From ZC4RG29 sp035304385 (GTDB lineage: Bacteria > Bacteroidota > Bacteroidia > Cytophagales > Cyclobacteriaceae), in assembly GCA_035304385.1 (NCBI GenBank), contig DATGQD010000062.1:1-64000 (forward strand): a stretch of DNA of 64,000 bases, read 5' to 3'. Positions 7,555-16,469 of this stretch are shown here, in pieces. The notes under the pieces are model-generated. The model had not been told where the DNA came from, ran no database searches, and worked only from the letters and a program-made list of their open reading frames with translations. Within the stretch, counting starts at the first letter, position 1. Each line of letters opens with the position of its first letter. Made by a program: the position numbers and the translations under genes.

Positions 7555-10500
7555 TTAGCGCAATGACGTCGAATGGACGATCATTACCTTTTTCCGACTT
7601 ATCGGTTCACCGGGTGTTTCAAACTGCAGGACATACACGCCGTCTGCGAAACGACCCGTATCAAAGACGCGTACCATTTCACCCGCAGGGTATAGCTCGG
7701 TAGCCACTTCCTGGCCGAACGCGTCGAACAACCTGCATACCACGGGATGACGCAGCGTTGCAGGCAAGGTAACGTTGAGTTCATCGTTGGCCGGCACCGG
7801 ATAAATGCGAACGCGGTCAGCCAGTGCGGGCTCGATTCCGGTGACAACACCGGTTGGCAGATACTGCGGCGCGTCAAGCAGTCGCGCCTGAAACACTTCA
7901 CCTGTCTCTTCATGCTGCACGAACGCCACGACAGCCAGGTTGGCCAGATCGTAGGCACGGGGTAGCCAGGACACGCTTACATGGCGCGTATCTCCGTTCG
8001 GAATCCCCGCTTCGAAGACAGTACCACGAGCCGTCGGAAGCATTTTCTTCATTACGTACTTGAAGGTCGTCTCACCATTGCTGCCCGCTACCTGAGGTGC
8101 AGTAATGACCTTTTCAACAACTACGATATGAACGGAAGTACCCGGTGGTAAATCGGAATTGGCGGTAAACTGAACGTCGATAGTCAACGGTCCGTCGGGT
8201 GAACCACTTGTAAGTATGGTGTCTATGGTGGCGTCGGCGGGCCTCAGGCTTTGATTAGCATAAGCTTGCAGCAGCCCCGGACCCTGTCTTCCATCGACGA
8301 ACGCGTACGGCGTAAACGTGACACCATAAAATGCTGCCCGCGCATTGGCGTCGACAGGGTTATCGAAGTACAGCGGATCGTCGTCCGGACCACCGAGTCC
8401 CAGGTGATACTCCACTTTCACCAGTTCTCCGACCAATCCTTCGGCAAAAGTGTTAATGGTGGTGTTGGCCGCCTTGTTGGGTTCATCGGGGGTGTTAGGG
8501 CCACCAGAATTCGTAAAGGATTCCAGCAGGACTGTCCGGTCGCGTTGTCCGATCCGGAAGTTGTCAAACGCGAACCCTTCTTCCACAGCACTAAAGCTGG
8601 AGTCGACCGGACTGGAGAAGGCCACTCTGAAACGCATCCGCGAACGTTGCGCCGGTGTTAAGGGCGCCAGGGTATTGTCCAATGATATGACCGCACGCCG
8701 CCATCCCGTCGAATCGGTGGACCCTGACCATCCTGTTTGGTTGAGCGATTGGTTGCCGGGGTTACTTAAAATTCCGGTTGCATTGTACCAATTTACACCA
8801 CTGCCTACAGAACCGATCGTTTTCCAGTCCGACTCGTTGTTCGTCGACCCAGTTACGTTAACCTGTAAAACAGCACCTTCGATCCGACTCCGCGTTAACG
8901 ACCGGATGTCCAACGCGACGACGGGCCGTTCGATCTCTGAAAGATCGATGCACGGGCTGTGAACCCAGGAGTCTTCGTTGATATTAAATGATTCAGTAAG
9001 ACTGGTCACCCAGGCCTTGCCGCCACCCGAAGCGTCGTCGTTGAGCAGTGTCTTCGCGGGTACGCCCCACTCCCACGACGCGTTATTGCCACCGCTTACC
9101 CACTGTTGATCTTCAAAGGTGGCCGTATTGAAATCTTGTAAATACTCGTTGTCGCCGTCGATAATTCCCGTGCGCGCTACTTTATACAACTGAACGGTAT
9201 CCGAATTGGTACATCCGAGATCGGTTTCAAGGGTCACCAGCGCTTCAAACAAACCGGGCCCGGCGTAGGTATACAAGTGCACCGAATCCGGCAAGGAAGG
9301 GTTGAGCTTCGAATCGGTGTCGCCGTTACCGAAATCCCAGAATACCCGGTATATATCCGATGGAGCTGAGTTGAAAAGCGACGACTTAAAGGCGAAGCGC
9401 GTCGGGTCGCCGTCGCATACTGACGACCATCCAAGTTTCACATCCGGAATGTCGCCGACGGCAACTTGATGCGTGACCGACGTAAAGCATCCATCGGAGG
9501 TGGTCGCTTCGAGCGTGACATCGTAGTCGTTGCTGCTGGTGAAAATGTGTAGCGTCGGATCGGGAAGGATAATATGTGTTTCCCTGCGGTCGTCATCAAA
9601 ATCCCATCCATAACTCGTCACCGTCACGCCCGCCGGGATCGTGACTGAAGGATCGAATTCGACGGGGATTCCGACACATCCGTTCGGAGCGGTGAAGTCG
9701 AGCACCGGCAGATCGTACACGGTCATGTCCACGCGTGTCGTATCGCGGCAGCCGTTGCCATCCTCAAAGATGTAATGGATAGGATTAACGCCGATATTCG
9801 CCGCGCCCGGATTGAAGGAGGCAAGGCCGTTGTCGCCGGAAGAAAAATTGGGGCTTGCATCGTTCCCGGGAGCCGGCGTCAGCGCCATACCCTGCCAGAT
9901 ACCTCCGGCCGGAGCCCCTTCGAGCGAGAGTGGGGCTGCATTGCGGCAGAGCTCGGGTTCCTCGGCTTTGAAAGCGATTTTTACTTCGGGTTGTGGATTG
10001 ATGATTACTGGTACTTGCACGACCGTCTGCACGGGACCGACGATCGGTATCATGGTATAACGAATACAAAGACACGTCAGGTCGAGCTCTGGCAGGTAAT
10101 TGTATCCGTTGATCCCAACTATCGTGTATGTAATGTGGAACCTATTCTTGCCCACCGGCAGAAGGTCCAGGTTGAGGTGGATGCTTTTTGTTGCGAGGTC
10201 TTTTGTCCAGGCGACTCCGTCAGGGATAATAGCATCGTTTTCGTCGACCATAACGACATCGATAAAAGACTGGTAGGGTGGGGGAATGTTAATGGTCAGG
10301 TCGTCTTCACCATAAGGACAGTAGGAGTTTTCCAATCCGCTGAGGAAACCATTGGGATTGTAAACGCTGACGGTCTCTGTGATCTCCGTCTGGCATCCCT
10401 GGGTATTGGTGAACGTGAGCGTGATGTCATTCGCGCCGATGTTTGCCGCACTCGGGTGAAACTGGTTTGTCGTGCTGTTGACACCGATGCCGCTCAATAC

Positions 10501-10950
10501 GCCCGTGCCTGCACCACCGCCACCCACGGTGAAAGAGAGATTGACAGGGCCGCTTTCAATACTGTAGGAGTTGGCAGCCGGATTAAAGACAATGTCGAGG
10601 TCCTCGGGATCTGTTCGTGGCTTAATAGTAACCGAAATAATGTCGATGTCGATGGCTCCATCGGAGTCCATTACCGTGAGAACGTAATCCGTATCCTCGG
10701 TGGGCGTCACAACAGGGTTGCTGGCCGTACTCGTAAACCCCGCAGGGTCGGATGTCCAGTAAATACTGTAGTATCCAGTACCTCCGGAAGCAGCGGGATC
10801 ACCTCCCAGGACCAGGCCATCACCTTCGCACACCTGGACATTTGAGGGGCCCGCATCGGCTTCCAGGGCCTGCGCCATGCTGTGCAACGCTGGGCCTGTG
10901 CAAAGGATTGACGTTAAAAGAATAATGTTCAGTAGACTCTTTTTACCCAT
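7555..10950 (-). CDS. T9SS-exported surface protein with PKD domains
   Basis: About 1131 residues. A signal peptide is followed by Ig/PKD-like repeats; two clear PKD domains contain YGWDFDDD and VFWDFGNGD. Next is a beta-sandwich region with FAFDNFRIG, then a thioredoxin-like Omp28-related region starting RTVLLESFTNSGG. The last ~80 residues are a type A T9SS sorting domain (RIYPVPANDELNV, GVYVLQFET), so it should cross the outer membrane by T9SS and be attached or released. The Omp28-like part lacks the usual Cys pair. It is the last gene of the six-gene operon. TTG 10959 overlaps the upstream stop, but ATG 10950 behind GAGG is the better start. Confidence 0.85.
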   Translation of the reverse strand: MGKKSLLNIILLTSILCTGPALHSMAQALEADAGPSNVQVCEGDGLVLGGDPAASGGTGYYSIYWTSDPAGFTSTASNPVVTPTEDTDYVLTVMDSDGAIDIDIISVTIKPRTDPEDLDIVFNPAANSYSIESGPVNLSFTVGGGGAGTGVLSGIGVNSTTNQFHPSAANIGANDITLTFTNTQGCQTEITETVSVYNPNGFLSGLENSYCPYGEDDLTINIPPPYQSFIDVVMVDENDAIIPDGVAWTKDLATKSIHLNLDLLPVGKNRFHITYTIVGINGYNYLPELDLTCLCIRYTMIPIVGPVQTVVQVPVIINPQPEVKIAFKAEEPELCRNAAPLSLEGAPAGGIWQGMALTPAPGNDASPNFSSGDNGLASFNPGAANIGVNPIHYIFEDGNGCRDTTRVDMTVYDLPVLDFTAPNGCVGIPVEFDPSVTIPAGVTVTSYGWDFDDDRRETHIILPDPTLHIFTSSNDYDVTLEATTSDGCFTSVTHQVAVGDIPDVKLGWSSVCDGDPTRFAFKSSLFNSAPSDIYRVFWDFGNGDTDSKLNPSLPDSVHLYTYAGPGLFEALVTLETDLGCTNSDTVQLYKVARTGIIDGDNEYLQDFNTATFEDQQWVSGGNNASWEWGVPAKTLLNDDASGGGKAWVTSLTESFNINEDSWVHSPCIDLSEIERPVVALDIRSLTRSRIEGAVLQVNVTGSTNNESDWKTIGSVGSGVNWYNATGILSNPGNQSLNQTGWSGSTDSTGWRRAVISLDNTLAPLTPAQRSRMRFRVAFSSPVDSSFSAVEEGFAFDNFRIGQRDRTVLLESFTNSGGPNTPDEPNKAANTTINTFAEGLVGELVKVEYHLGLGGPDDDPLYFDNPVDANARAAFYGVTFTPYAFVDGRQGPGLLQAYANQSLRPADATIDTILTSGSPDGPLTIDVQFTANSDLPPGTSVHIVVVEKVITAPQVAGSNGETTFKYVMKKMLPTARGTVFEAGIPNGDTRHVSVSWLPRAYDLANLAVVAFVQHEETGEVFQARLLDAPQYLPTGVVTGIEPALADRVRIYPVPANDELNVTLPATLRHPVVCRLFDAFGQEVATELYPAGEMVRVFDTGRFADGVYVLQFETPGEPISRKKVMIVHSTSLR

Positions 10951-10955
10951 CGTCC

Positions 10956-12239
10956 TCAATCTTGAATTTCTCCCGCGGCGTTAGTCTTGATAAGAAACAT
11001 CGCGGGAAGTCCTGATGCGTCACGTGATCCACACAGCAGCAGCCCACCATCGGCAGTCTCTGTAATGCTGCCTATCGCTTCATCGCCCGTACCACCCCAT
11101 ACTTTGTTCCAGAGTATGTCGCCCATTCCGTTGACTTTTACGAGGAATATGTCGCGGCCACCGTTTCCACGCTGCGGTGTTGTTGACATCGTACCTGCCA
11201 GTACAAAGCCGCCGTCGCTTGTGGCGCACAACGCTGTGCCCGCGTCACTGCTGGCCGACTCTAAGGCCGCGACTGAAATATTAGACGCTGAAAGTTCACC
11301 GTCGAAATACCGTTCGCTGCCGGCGATAAAGTTGCCGCCGCTGCTAACGCGCGCGAAGAACAGGTTGGCGTTGTCGCCAGAGGGTGCCGCATGTGTGCCG
11401 ACGATACCGTAGCCGAATTCAGGCGAGGAAGCACACTGTATGTCGCCCACAAGCAGCTTCTGATCGGTAGTGGCGCCAAACACATCGCTGTTTTCAAACA
11501 CTGACGTTTCCCGAATGAACGGGATGCTCAGATAGGTACGCTCGAAAGTTTGTTGCTCTTTAAGGATGGCGCTGGCCCATACCACATAGCCATCTGCAGT
11601 GTAGTGTACGGTGCGGGCGTTGACATAATCGCGGTCTATTACGTTATACCGCTTATGCCAAAGCGTGTCGAAGGTAGTGGCATTCAACGCCGCTACAAAC
11701 GGGCGCTCTGTCGCGTTCAACCCAGGCTCTCTAAAGGTTCCCAGCGCAATAATGTCGTCCTGGCCGTTGACCGTAATGGCGTTTGCGCCGTAGTCAACAC
11801 GGTTGGAGGGTGATCGGTCTGCAATGACCAACTTCCCGGTGGGGGAACCGTTAATTGAGATGCGGTAAAGGAGGGCCGACTCGATAACGAGGTCGTTCAC
11901 GTCCGGCGACTCGGGGTTGACATGAATGCTGTCTCCAAAAACAAAGAACGCGTTCGATCCCACCAGCAACGACTTCGGTATAATGCCCGGCAGCTCGCTT
12001 GTCCACAGCACTTCGCCACGACTGCCGGTGCGGATCAGCATGCCCGTCGTGTCGTCGGGTGTGAGACGGCTGCCCAGCAACACATACCCTCCGTCATACT
12101 CGCATGCCGCTACCGCACGCTGCCCCATACTGCTCTCGTAAAATCGCGCAAACGTATGGCGCTCCATCGGCGTGGCGTCGCGGGCATCCTGACAGGATGC
12201 CAAACTGATCATCCCCAAAAAAAGGCACAGGTATCTCAT
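10956..12239 (-). CDS. Outer-surface or periplasmic beta-propeller-like lipoprotein
   Basis: 427 residues with lipobox LASC, so the mature protein is lipid anchored. The chain is built from repeats of the type DGGFVLAGT..GRDIFLVKVNGMGDILWNK, most visible near the C-terminus (GGTGDEAIGSITETADGGLLLCGS). Such repeats occur in bacterial beta-propeller proteins with no known enzyme activity. The start overlaps the barrel-protein stop by four bases (ATGA), so the two are translationally coupled. Its role is unknown; the position between a barrel protein and a T9SS cargo suggests an outer-membrane complex (inference). Confidence 0.8.
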   Translation of the reverse strand: MRYLCLFLGMISLASCQDARDATPMERHTFARFYESSMGQRAVAACEYDGGYVLLGSRLTPDDTTGMLIRTGSRGEVLWTSELPGIIPKSLLVGSNAFFVFGDSIHVNPESPDVNDLVIESALLYRISINGSPTGKLVIADRSPSNRVDYGANAITVNGQDDIIALGTFREPGLNATERPFVAALNATTFDTLWHKRYNVIDRDYVNARTVHYTADGYVVWASAILKEQQTFERTYLSIPFIRETSVFENSDVFGATTDQKLLVGDIQCASSPEFGYGIVGTHAAPSGDNANLFFARVSSGGNFIAGSERYFDGELSASNISVAALESASSDAGTALCATSDGGFVLAGTMSTTPQRGNGGRDIFLVKVNGMGDILWNKVWGGTGDEAIGSITETADGGLLLCGSRDASGLPAMFLIKTNAAGEIQD

Positions 12240-13282
12240 CTTCCAGGCTTCAGTTTCTTGGGATGGAACACATTATATATATATCCGACAGTGAGGGACA
12301 GCGAGTTCAGCCGCATGCTGTTGTCGGCATAGCCGGTGTCGAATAGAAGGTAGTCGTTCAGGGTGAACGCGGAGGAAGCATCATTAACATTGGTTAAGCC
12401 ATATGTTAACCTAAGTTCAGTTACGACAAATCCGCTTCCGAGGCGTGCCTTGATGCCTGCGGCGGCCACGGCATTGACAAGTATACGCTTTCGGCTTTCG
12501 GTGGCATCGAAAGTACGTTCGGGTATGGAATTGGCGTTTACCCGCAACCGGTTCATCGTGATGGACGACTTGAGCAGGTACTCCACCGAGACACCGGCCG
12601 ATACATAAGGATTCAATTTTGTTTTGGCCAGGGAATACTGGATCGACACAGGAACGGATACCGACGTTTGCACCTCTTTGCCTTCTGATGTATTGGTTAA
12701 GTCGTCCGTGAGCGACAAATCTGATTCGTATGAAAAGGATCTGATGTGAAAGTAAGCCTCCGGGTTGAGGGACAGCCGATCAGCGACGGGAATCTCGAAG
12801 ACAAGGCCCGACATGAAGTTGATGGTCGGCGAGTACGACACTTGTGCTCCTTCGATGGCGTCTACATATGCAGTGACGTGAGGCTGCGTTGCATTGACGC
12901 CCGCTTTTGCACCAACCCGAAACACCGGCCACGTACGAAACGTGCGATACAAGGCTATGAACTCCGCAGCATCGGCCGAAGGGTTCACTTCGAAATAGGG
13001 ATCGGTACGCAGCAGGGCGAGCATCGCCTCATCGGCTTTCGTCGGTTCCTCCAGGTAGATGTAGGAGAGTACAAGCAGCTTGTAAGCCTCGACCGCTTCC
13101 TGGCGGGTAAACCCGCTCTTGAGGCAAGGCGCCAGCAAGCCGGGCAACTCGTGCAACCGCCCCTCGTCATATGTTGTTCTGGCAGTACGAAGCGTCACGG
13201 TGCATGCGGTCTGCGCGTACACGGACTCCGTACCGGCCAGGCCGAGCAACAGAAGTGTGAGGATTACGATTGACTTTCTCAT
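12236..13282 (-). CDS. Outer-membrane beta-barrel with N-terminal helical domain
   Basis: About 348 residues. After a signal peptide ending VYAQ comes a short TPR-like helical region (RTTYDEGRLHELPGLLAPCL, then YKLLVLSYIYLEEPTKADEAML). From about residue 105 a PorT-type barrel follows, with alternating strands and glycine-rich turns, ending GYIYNVF. The helical part should lie in the periplasm. The frame is open to 13303, but ATG 13282 (MRKSIVIL) gives a clean signal peptide. It lies 46 bp after the nSTAND gene and overlaps the lipoprotein gene by 4 bp. It may be the outer-membrane partner of the periplasmic WD40 domain (inference). Confidence 0.8.
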   Translation of the reverse strand: MRKSIVILTLLLLGLAGTESVYAQTACTVTLRTARTTYDEGRLHELPGLLAPCLKSGFTRQEAVEAYKLLVLSYIYLEEPTKADEAMLALLRTDPYFEVNPSADAAEFIALYRTFRTWPVFRVGAKAGVNATQPHVTAYVDAIEGAQVSYSPTINFMSGLVFEIPVADRLSLNPEAYFHIRSFSYESDLSLTDDLTNTSEGKEVQTSVSVPVSIQYSLAKTKLNPYVSAGVSVEYLLKSSITMNRLRVNANSIPERTFDATESRKRILVNAVAAAGIKARLGSGFVVTELRLTYGLTNVNDASSAFTLNDYLLFDTGYADNSMRLNSLSLTVGYIYNVFHPKKLKPGR

Positions 13283-13328
13283 ATAAAAAATTCCGGCATC
13301 CAAAAAATGAAAGAATGCCAGCTTGTGC

Positions 13329-16300
13329 TTACTCTTTTACCGATGTGGAAAACTCAGCGCACGTTGCCACGTAGTCGAGGTCTTCCGACACGAAAATATC
13401 CCATTCGTCTTTCGTCATATTCCGGGTTACCATGCCGCACAGTTTTCCTGACATCGTCTCTACTCGTGTAGGCCACGATTTGATCACCTGCTCCTGCGTA
13501 CCGGCGAGCAGCTGTTCGTCGTCAGGCGAGAACGCGATCGACCAGACCCAGTTGGGGTGATCGTATAGTTTGATCGGTTGCTCCTTAAGGTTTTTCAGGT
13601 TCCAAAGGCGTACGGTTTTATCCATACTTGCGGTGGCCATAAAATTGCCGGCGTGGTTGAAGCGTATATCCTGGATGGCAGACTCATGACCGGACAGTTC
13701 GCGTACCACCGACCTGCCTTTTAATATTTGGACGAGGCCGTCGGCGCTGCCGATGACTATGGTCCCGGCTTCCGGAGCAAATGCTACGGCATAGAGCCCT
13801 GCACCTTCGTGGGCATACGTTGACGTGGCAGTCATCGTACTCAAATCCCATACAACCAGGTTGCCTGAGTTTTCTTCGTCGGTTACGATGGCGAGCTGCT
13901 TGCCGTCCCGACTAATATCCATGCTGCGAATTTTCTCTTTGCTGGTGATCACTTCCTTGACTGAATTCAGATCGCAATACCGGATGGAGTGCCCTTCGTT
14001 GTCGCGTGCGTAGAACCCTTGTGAGTCGGGCGTAAACCGGAGATGTCCAACCTCCCCAATGAATCCGTGGAAGACTTTAGCAGGTTGTCCGGGCGACTTG
14101 AGATCGTACAGCTCCACGAAGTTGCGCCGCGTATCCGAAGCGTTGAAGTTGCCGCCTGCGATGAGCCACCTGCCATCCGGACTTACATCCATATTAGCGA
14201 TCAGCCGATACGATGCCTCCTGCACGACGGGCTCACCGGTCCATACGCCGTTCCGGCTCGTCCATCTGATAATTTTTCCTTCAGCGCCACCTGAGTATAT
14301 GGTGCCATCCCGGGGTGATGTAACCAGGCTTCGCACATTATTGCGATGACCACTAAGATTGACCGTGAGGGGATCTCCGAACTTCTTCAATGCGTTGTAC
14401 AGCCCGTCATAGATGTCGTTGTCGTAGGGGTAACCCTTGAACTGGGTGTTAAAATTATAGGCTTGCTGTGCGAGCAACGCTTCCTGTTCTGCGTCGTTGA
14501 GCTGAACGGACTTAATGGCCATCGCCTTCGCAATCGCCCGATAACGGAGTTCACGTGCACGTTGCTCTTCACGTTGTGCACGTTCGGCGTTTTCAACGGC
14601 GCGTCGCTCGTTCGATTCCGCACGTACACGTTCACGGTCGGCAATCTCTGCATTTTCCCTCGCCCTGCGTTCGTTGACCAGGGCGATACCACGTTGCGCC
14701 TCGGCAATGCTGCGTTGCTCAATGGCAAGCTGACGTTGTTCCTCTGCCACCCGCTGTTGCTGAAGCGCGTAGGCCTCCTGCTCTTCGGCAATACGCTGCT
14801 GTTCCATTGCGTATTCGCGTTGCCGCTCTGCTTCACGCCGGGCGCTGTCGGACTTGACGACCTCGACAGCAAGCGCCTCGGCATTTCGTATGGCCTCTGT
14901 TTGTTTCAGAAAAGCAAACACCAGTGCGAGTAGCGCTACCAGCGTCAAAGAGCCCAGGATCAACGCTACCACCCGTGCTGCTTTGAGTTTTCGCTTTTGC
15001 CTTAGTTCTTTAATGCGTTGCTCAGTCTCCCATTCCTTTTTGGAATATTCCAGGAAGATCATCGTCCGCTCGAAAGCAGGATTATATCTTCGACCCCAAA
15101 CGATGCCCGGGTTATACTTTTTTTGCCAGTTGAGTGCCAGCTGAAGGTCGGGCGGGCGCCACAGTCCGGCTTTCCCCACCTGGTACATGGCTGCAGCCTC
15201 CGAAAGACGGATGTAGATCTGTGCGGCTTCAGCCTCGTCTTCCACCCAACCCTTAAGCCGTGTCCATATCCGCATGAGGCTCTCATGTGAGATGTCGATC
15301 ATCGATCGGGAGGTGAGCGGCACATTGTGCGCCGGCGTCAGAAGGGAACGTCCGGGATCCCTGAATTTGTCGATCACATGGACGATCTCCGGCTCGGTCA
15401 CATTTGCGATTGCCGCGATCTCTTCCAGTCGGGTGGGACGTCTGACGCCAAAGTTCTCGCCCCGCTTTTCTGTGATGGCTTTGAACAGCACCTCGCATAT
15501 TGCCTTTTGCTGTTCATCCAGCTCTTCATAGGCTTCGTTCGCGTGAAGCGACAGCGCCTCCGACATCGTACCAATGGCCTCGTAGTGCTTGAGGTCGATC
15601 GGCTCGCCGTCGTTCTCCCGGTTTTCAACCCAATAGTTCCAGGTCCTCATCAGCGCGTGTTGCAGAATGGGAAGCTGGTCGGGATTGTCGCCGAGGTCGT
15701 TAAGTAATTGTTGGACCAGGCGTGCCGTGATCCGGCCGCCGCCTACGGCCACCGGACCTTCAATGGCGCTGCGCTTTTGTTCGCGCGTCAGTTGGGGGAT
15801 GAGGTAATGGCTGTCGTTGATGCGGCTCGTCAGCTCCGGATATTGTGCACAATCGCCGATAAAGTCCGAACGCATGGTAAGCGCTACATAGATGGGTGCA
15901 TCCTTATTCTCCGACGCTTCGAGCAGTAGGTTGACGAAAGCCAACGCTTCGTTTACTGCGTTTATATCCCGACCGTCTTTGTATCGGAATAGCTCCTCAA
16001 ACTGGTCGACGAGGACCAGGTATTTTACATCCTTATTTCCTCCGGCATGGCGGACGGCTTCCACAAGGCCGAGCGAACTGCTTCGGAGCAATGTTGAGAA
16101 TATCGTTCGTTTGATTTTTTTCTCGTCATCGTCGTCGGCAGCATATTGCGCGTCGCGTTTGAGAACAGCTTCGGCCAGGTTGTCGATCGGGGCATGACCG
16201 GGCCGTGTGACGATCACCTCCCATCCCGATCCGGCTTCGGCGAGAAATCCGCCGTAAAGGATCGGCAATACACCGCAATAAATAAACGATGATTTACCGG

Positions 16301-16469
16301 ATCCGGACGGGCCGACAATGGCAACGAAGCGATGGCGTGCCAGCTTAAGCAAGACCTCATCGGTCTGACCTTCACGACCAAAGAAGAGATGACTCTCCTC
16401 GATCCTGAAAGGTCGCAAGCCCGGGAAGGGATTTATTGTCAGGGTTTGCTGCTTAACTTCCAACTTCAT
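13329..16469 (-). CDS. nSTAND NTPase with TM segment, coiled coil and WD40 repeats
   Basis: 1046 residues. The N-terminal novel-STAND (nSTAND1-type) NTPase begins NPFPGLRPF, with Walker A GPSGSGKS at 53-60 and Walker B LVLVDQFEEL at 151-160; a helical STAND region runs to ~480. A basic patch (RQKRKLKAAR) precedes one membrane helix at ~499-521. Residues ~525-650 are a long coiled coil of Glu/Gln/Arg-rich heptads (EEQRQLAIEQR). The C-terminal third is a WD40 propeller (SGHESAIQDIRF, DKTVRLWNL). By the positive-inside rule the NTPase is cytoplasmic and the WD40 periplasmic (inference). STAND proteins are ATP-dependent switches that oligomerise on sensing. Its ATG overlaps the TIR gene stop (ATGA). 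Confidence 0.9.
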   Translation of the reverse strand: MKLEVKQQTLTINPFPGLRPFRIEESHLFFGREGQTDEVLLKLARHRFVAIVGPSGSGKSSFIYCGVLPILYGGFLAEAGSGWEVIVTRPGHAPIDNLAEAVLKRDAQYAADDDDEKKIKRTIFSTLLRSSSLGLVEAVRHAGGNKDVKYLVLVDQFEELFRYKDGRDINAVNEALAFVNLLLEASENKDAPIYVALTMRSDFIGDCAQYPELTSRINDSHYLIPQLTREQKRSAIEGPVAVGGGRITARLVQQLLNDLGDNPDQLPILQHALMRTWNYWVENRENDGEPIDLKHYEAIGTMSEALSLHANEAYEELDEQQKAICEVLFKAITEKRGENFGVRRPTRLEEIAAIANVTEPEIVHVIDKFRDPGRSLLTPAHNVPLTSRSMIDISHESLMRIWTRLKGWVEDEAEAAQIYIRLSEAAAMYQVGKAGLWRPPDLQLALNWQKKYNPGIVWGRRYNPAFERTMIFLEYSKKEWETEQRIKELRQKRKLKAARVVALILGSLTLVALLALVFAFLKQTEAIRNAEALAVEVVKSDSARREAERQREYAMEQQRIAEEQEAYALQQQRVAEEQRQLAIEQRSIAEAQRGIALVNERRARENAEIADRERVRAESNERRAVENAERAQREEQRARELRYRAIAKAMAIKSVQLNDAEQEALLAQQAYNFNTQFKGYPYDNDIYDGLYNALKKFGDPLTVNLSGHRNNVRSLVTSPRDGTIYSGGAEGKIIRWTSRNGVWTGEPVVQEASYRLIANMDVSPDGRWLIAGGNFNASDTRRNFVELYDLKSPGQPAKVFHGFIGEVGHLRFTPDSQGFYARDNEGHSIRYCDLNSVKEVITSKEKIRSMDISRDGKQLAIVTDEENSGNLVVWDLSTMTATSTYAHEGAGLYAVAFAPEAGTIVIGSADGLVQILKGRSVVRELSGHESAIQDIRFNHAGNFMATASMDKTVRLWNLKNLKEQPIKLYDHPNWVWSIAFSPDDEQLLAGTQEQVIKSWPTRVETMSGKLCGMVTRNMTKDEWDIFVSEDLDYVATCAEFSTSVKE

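Noticed and set aside
9775..10845. 356-codon plus-strand frame inside the PKD protein gene
   Set aside because: Opposite the T9SS cargo, which has clear PKD and sorting domains; the frame has no recognisable domain.
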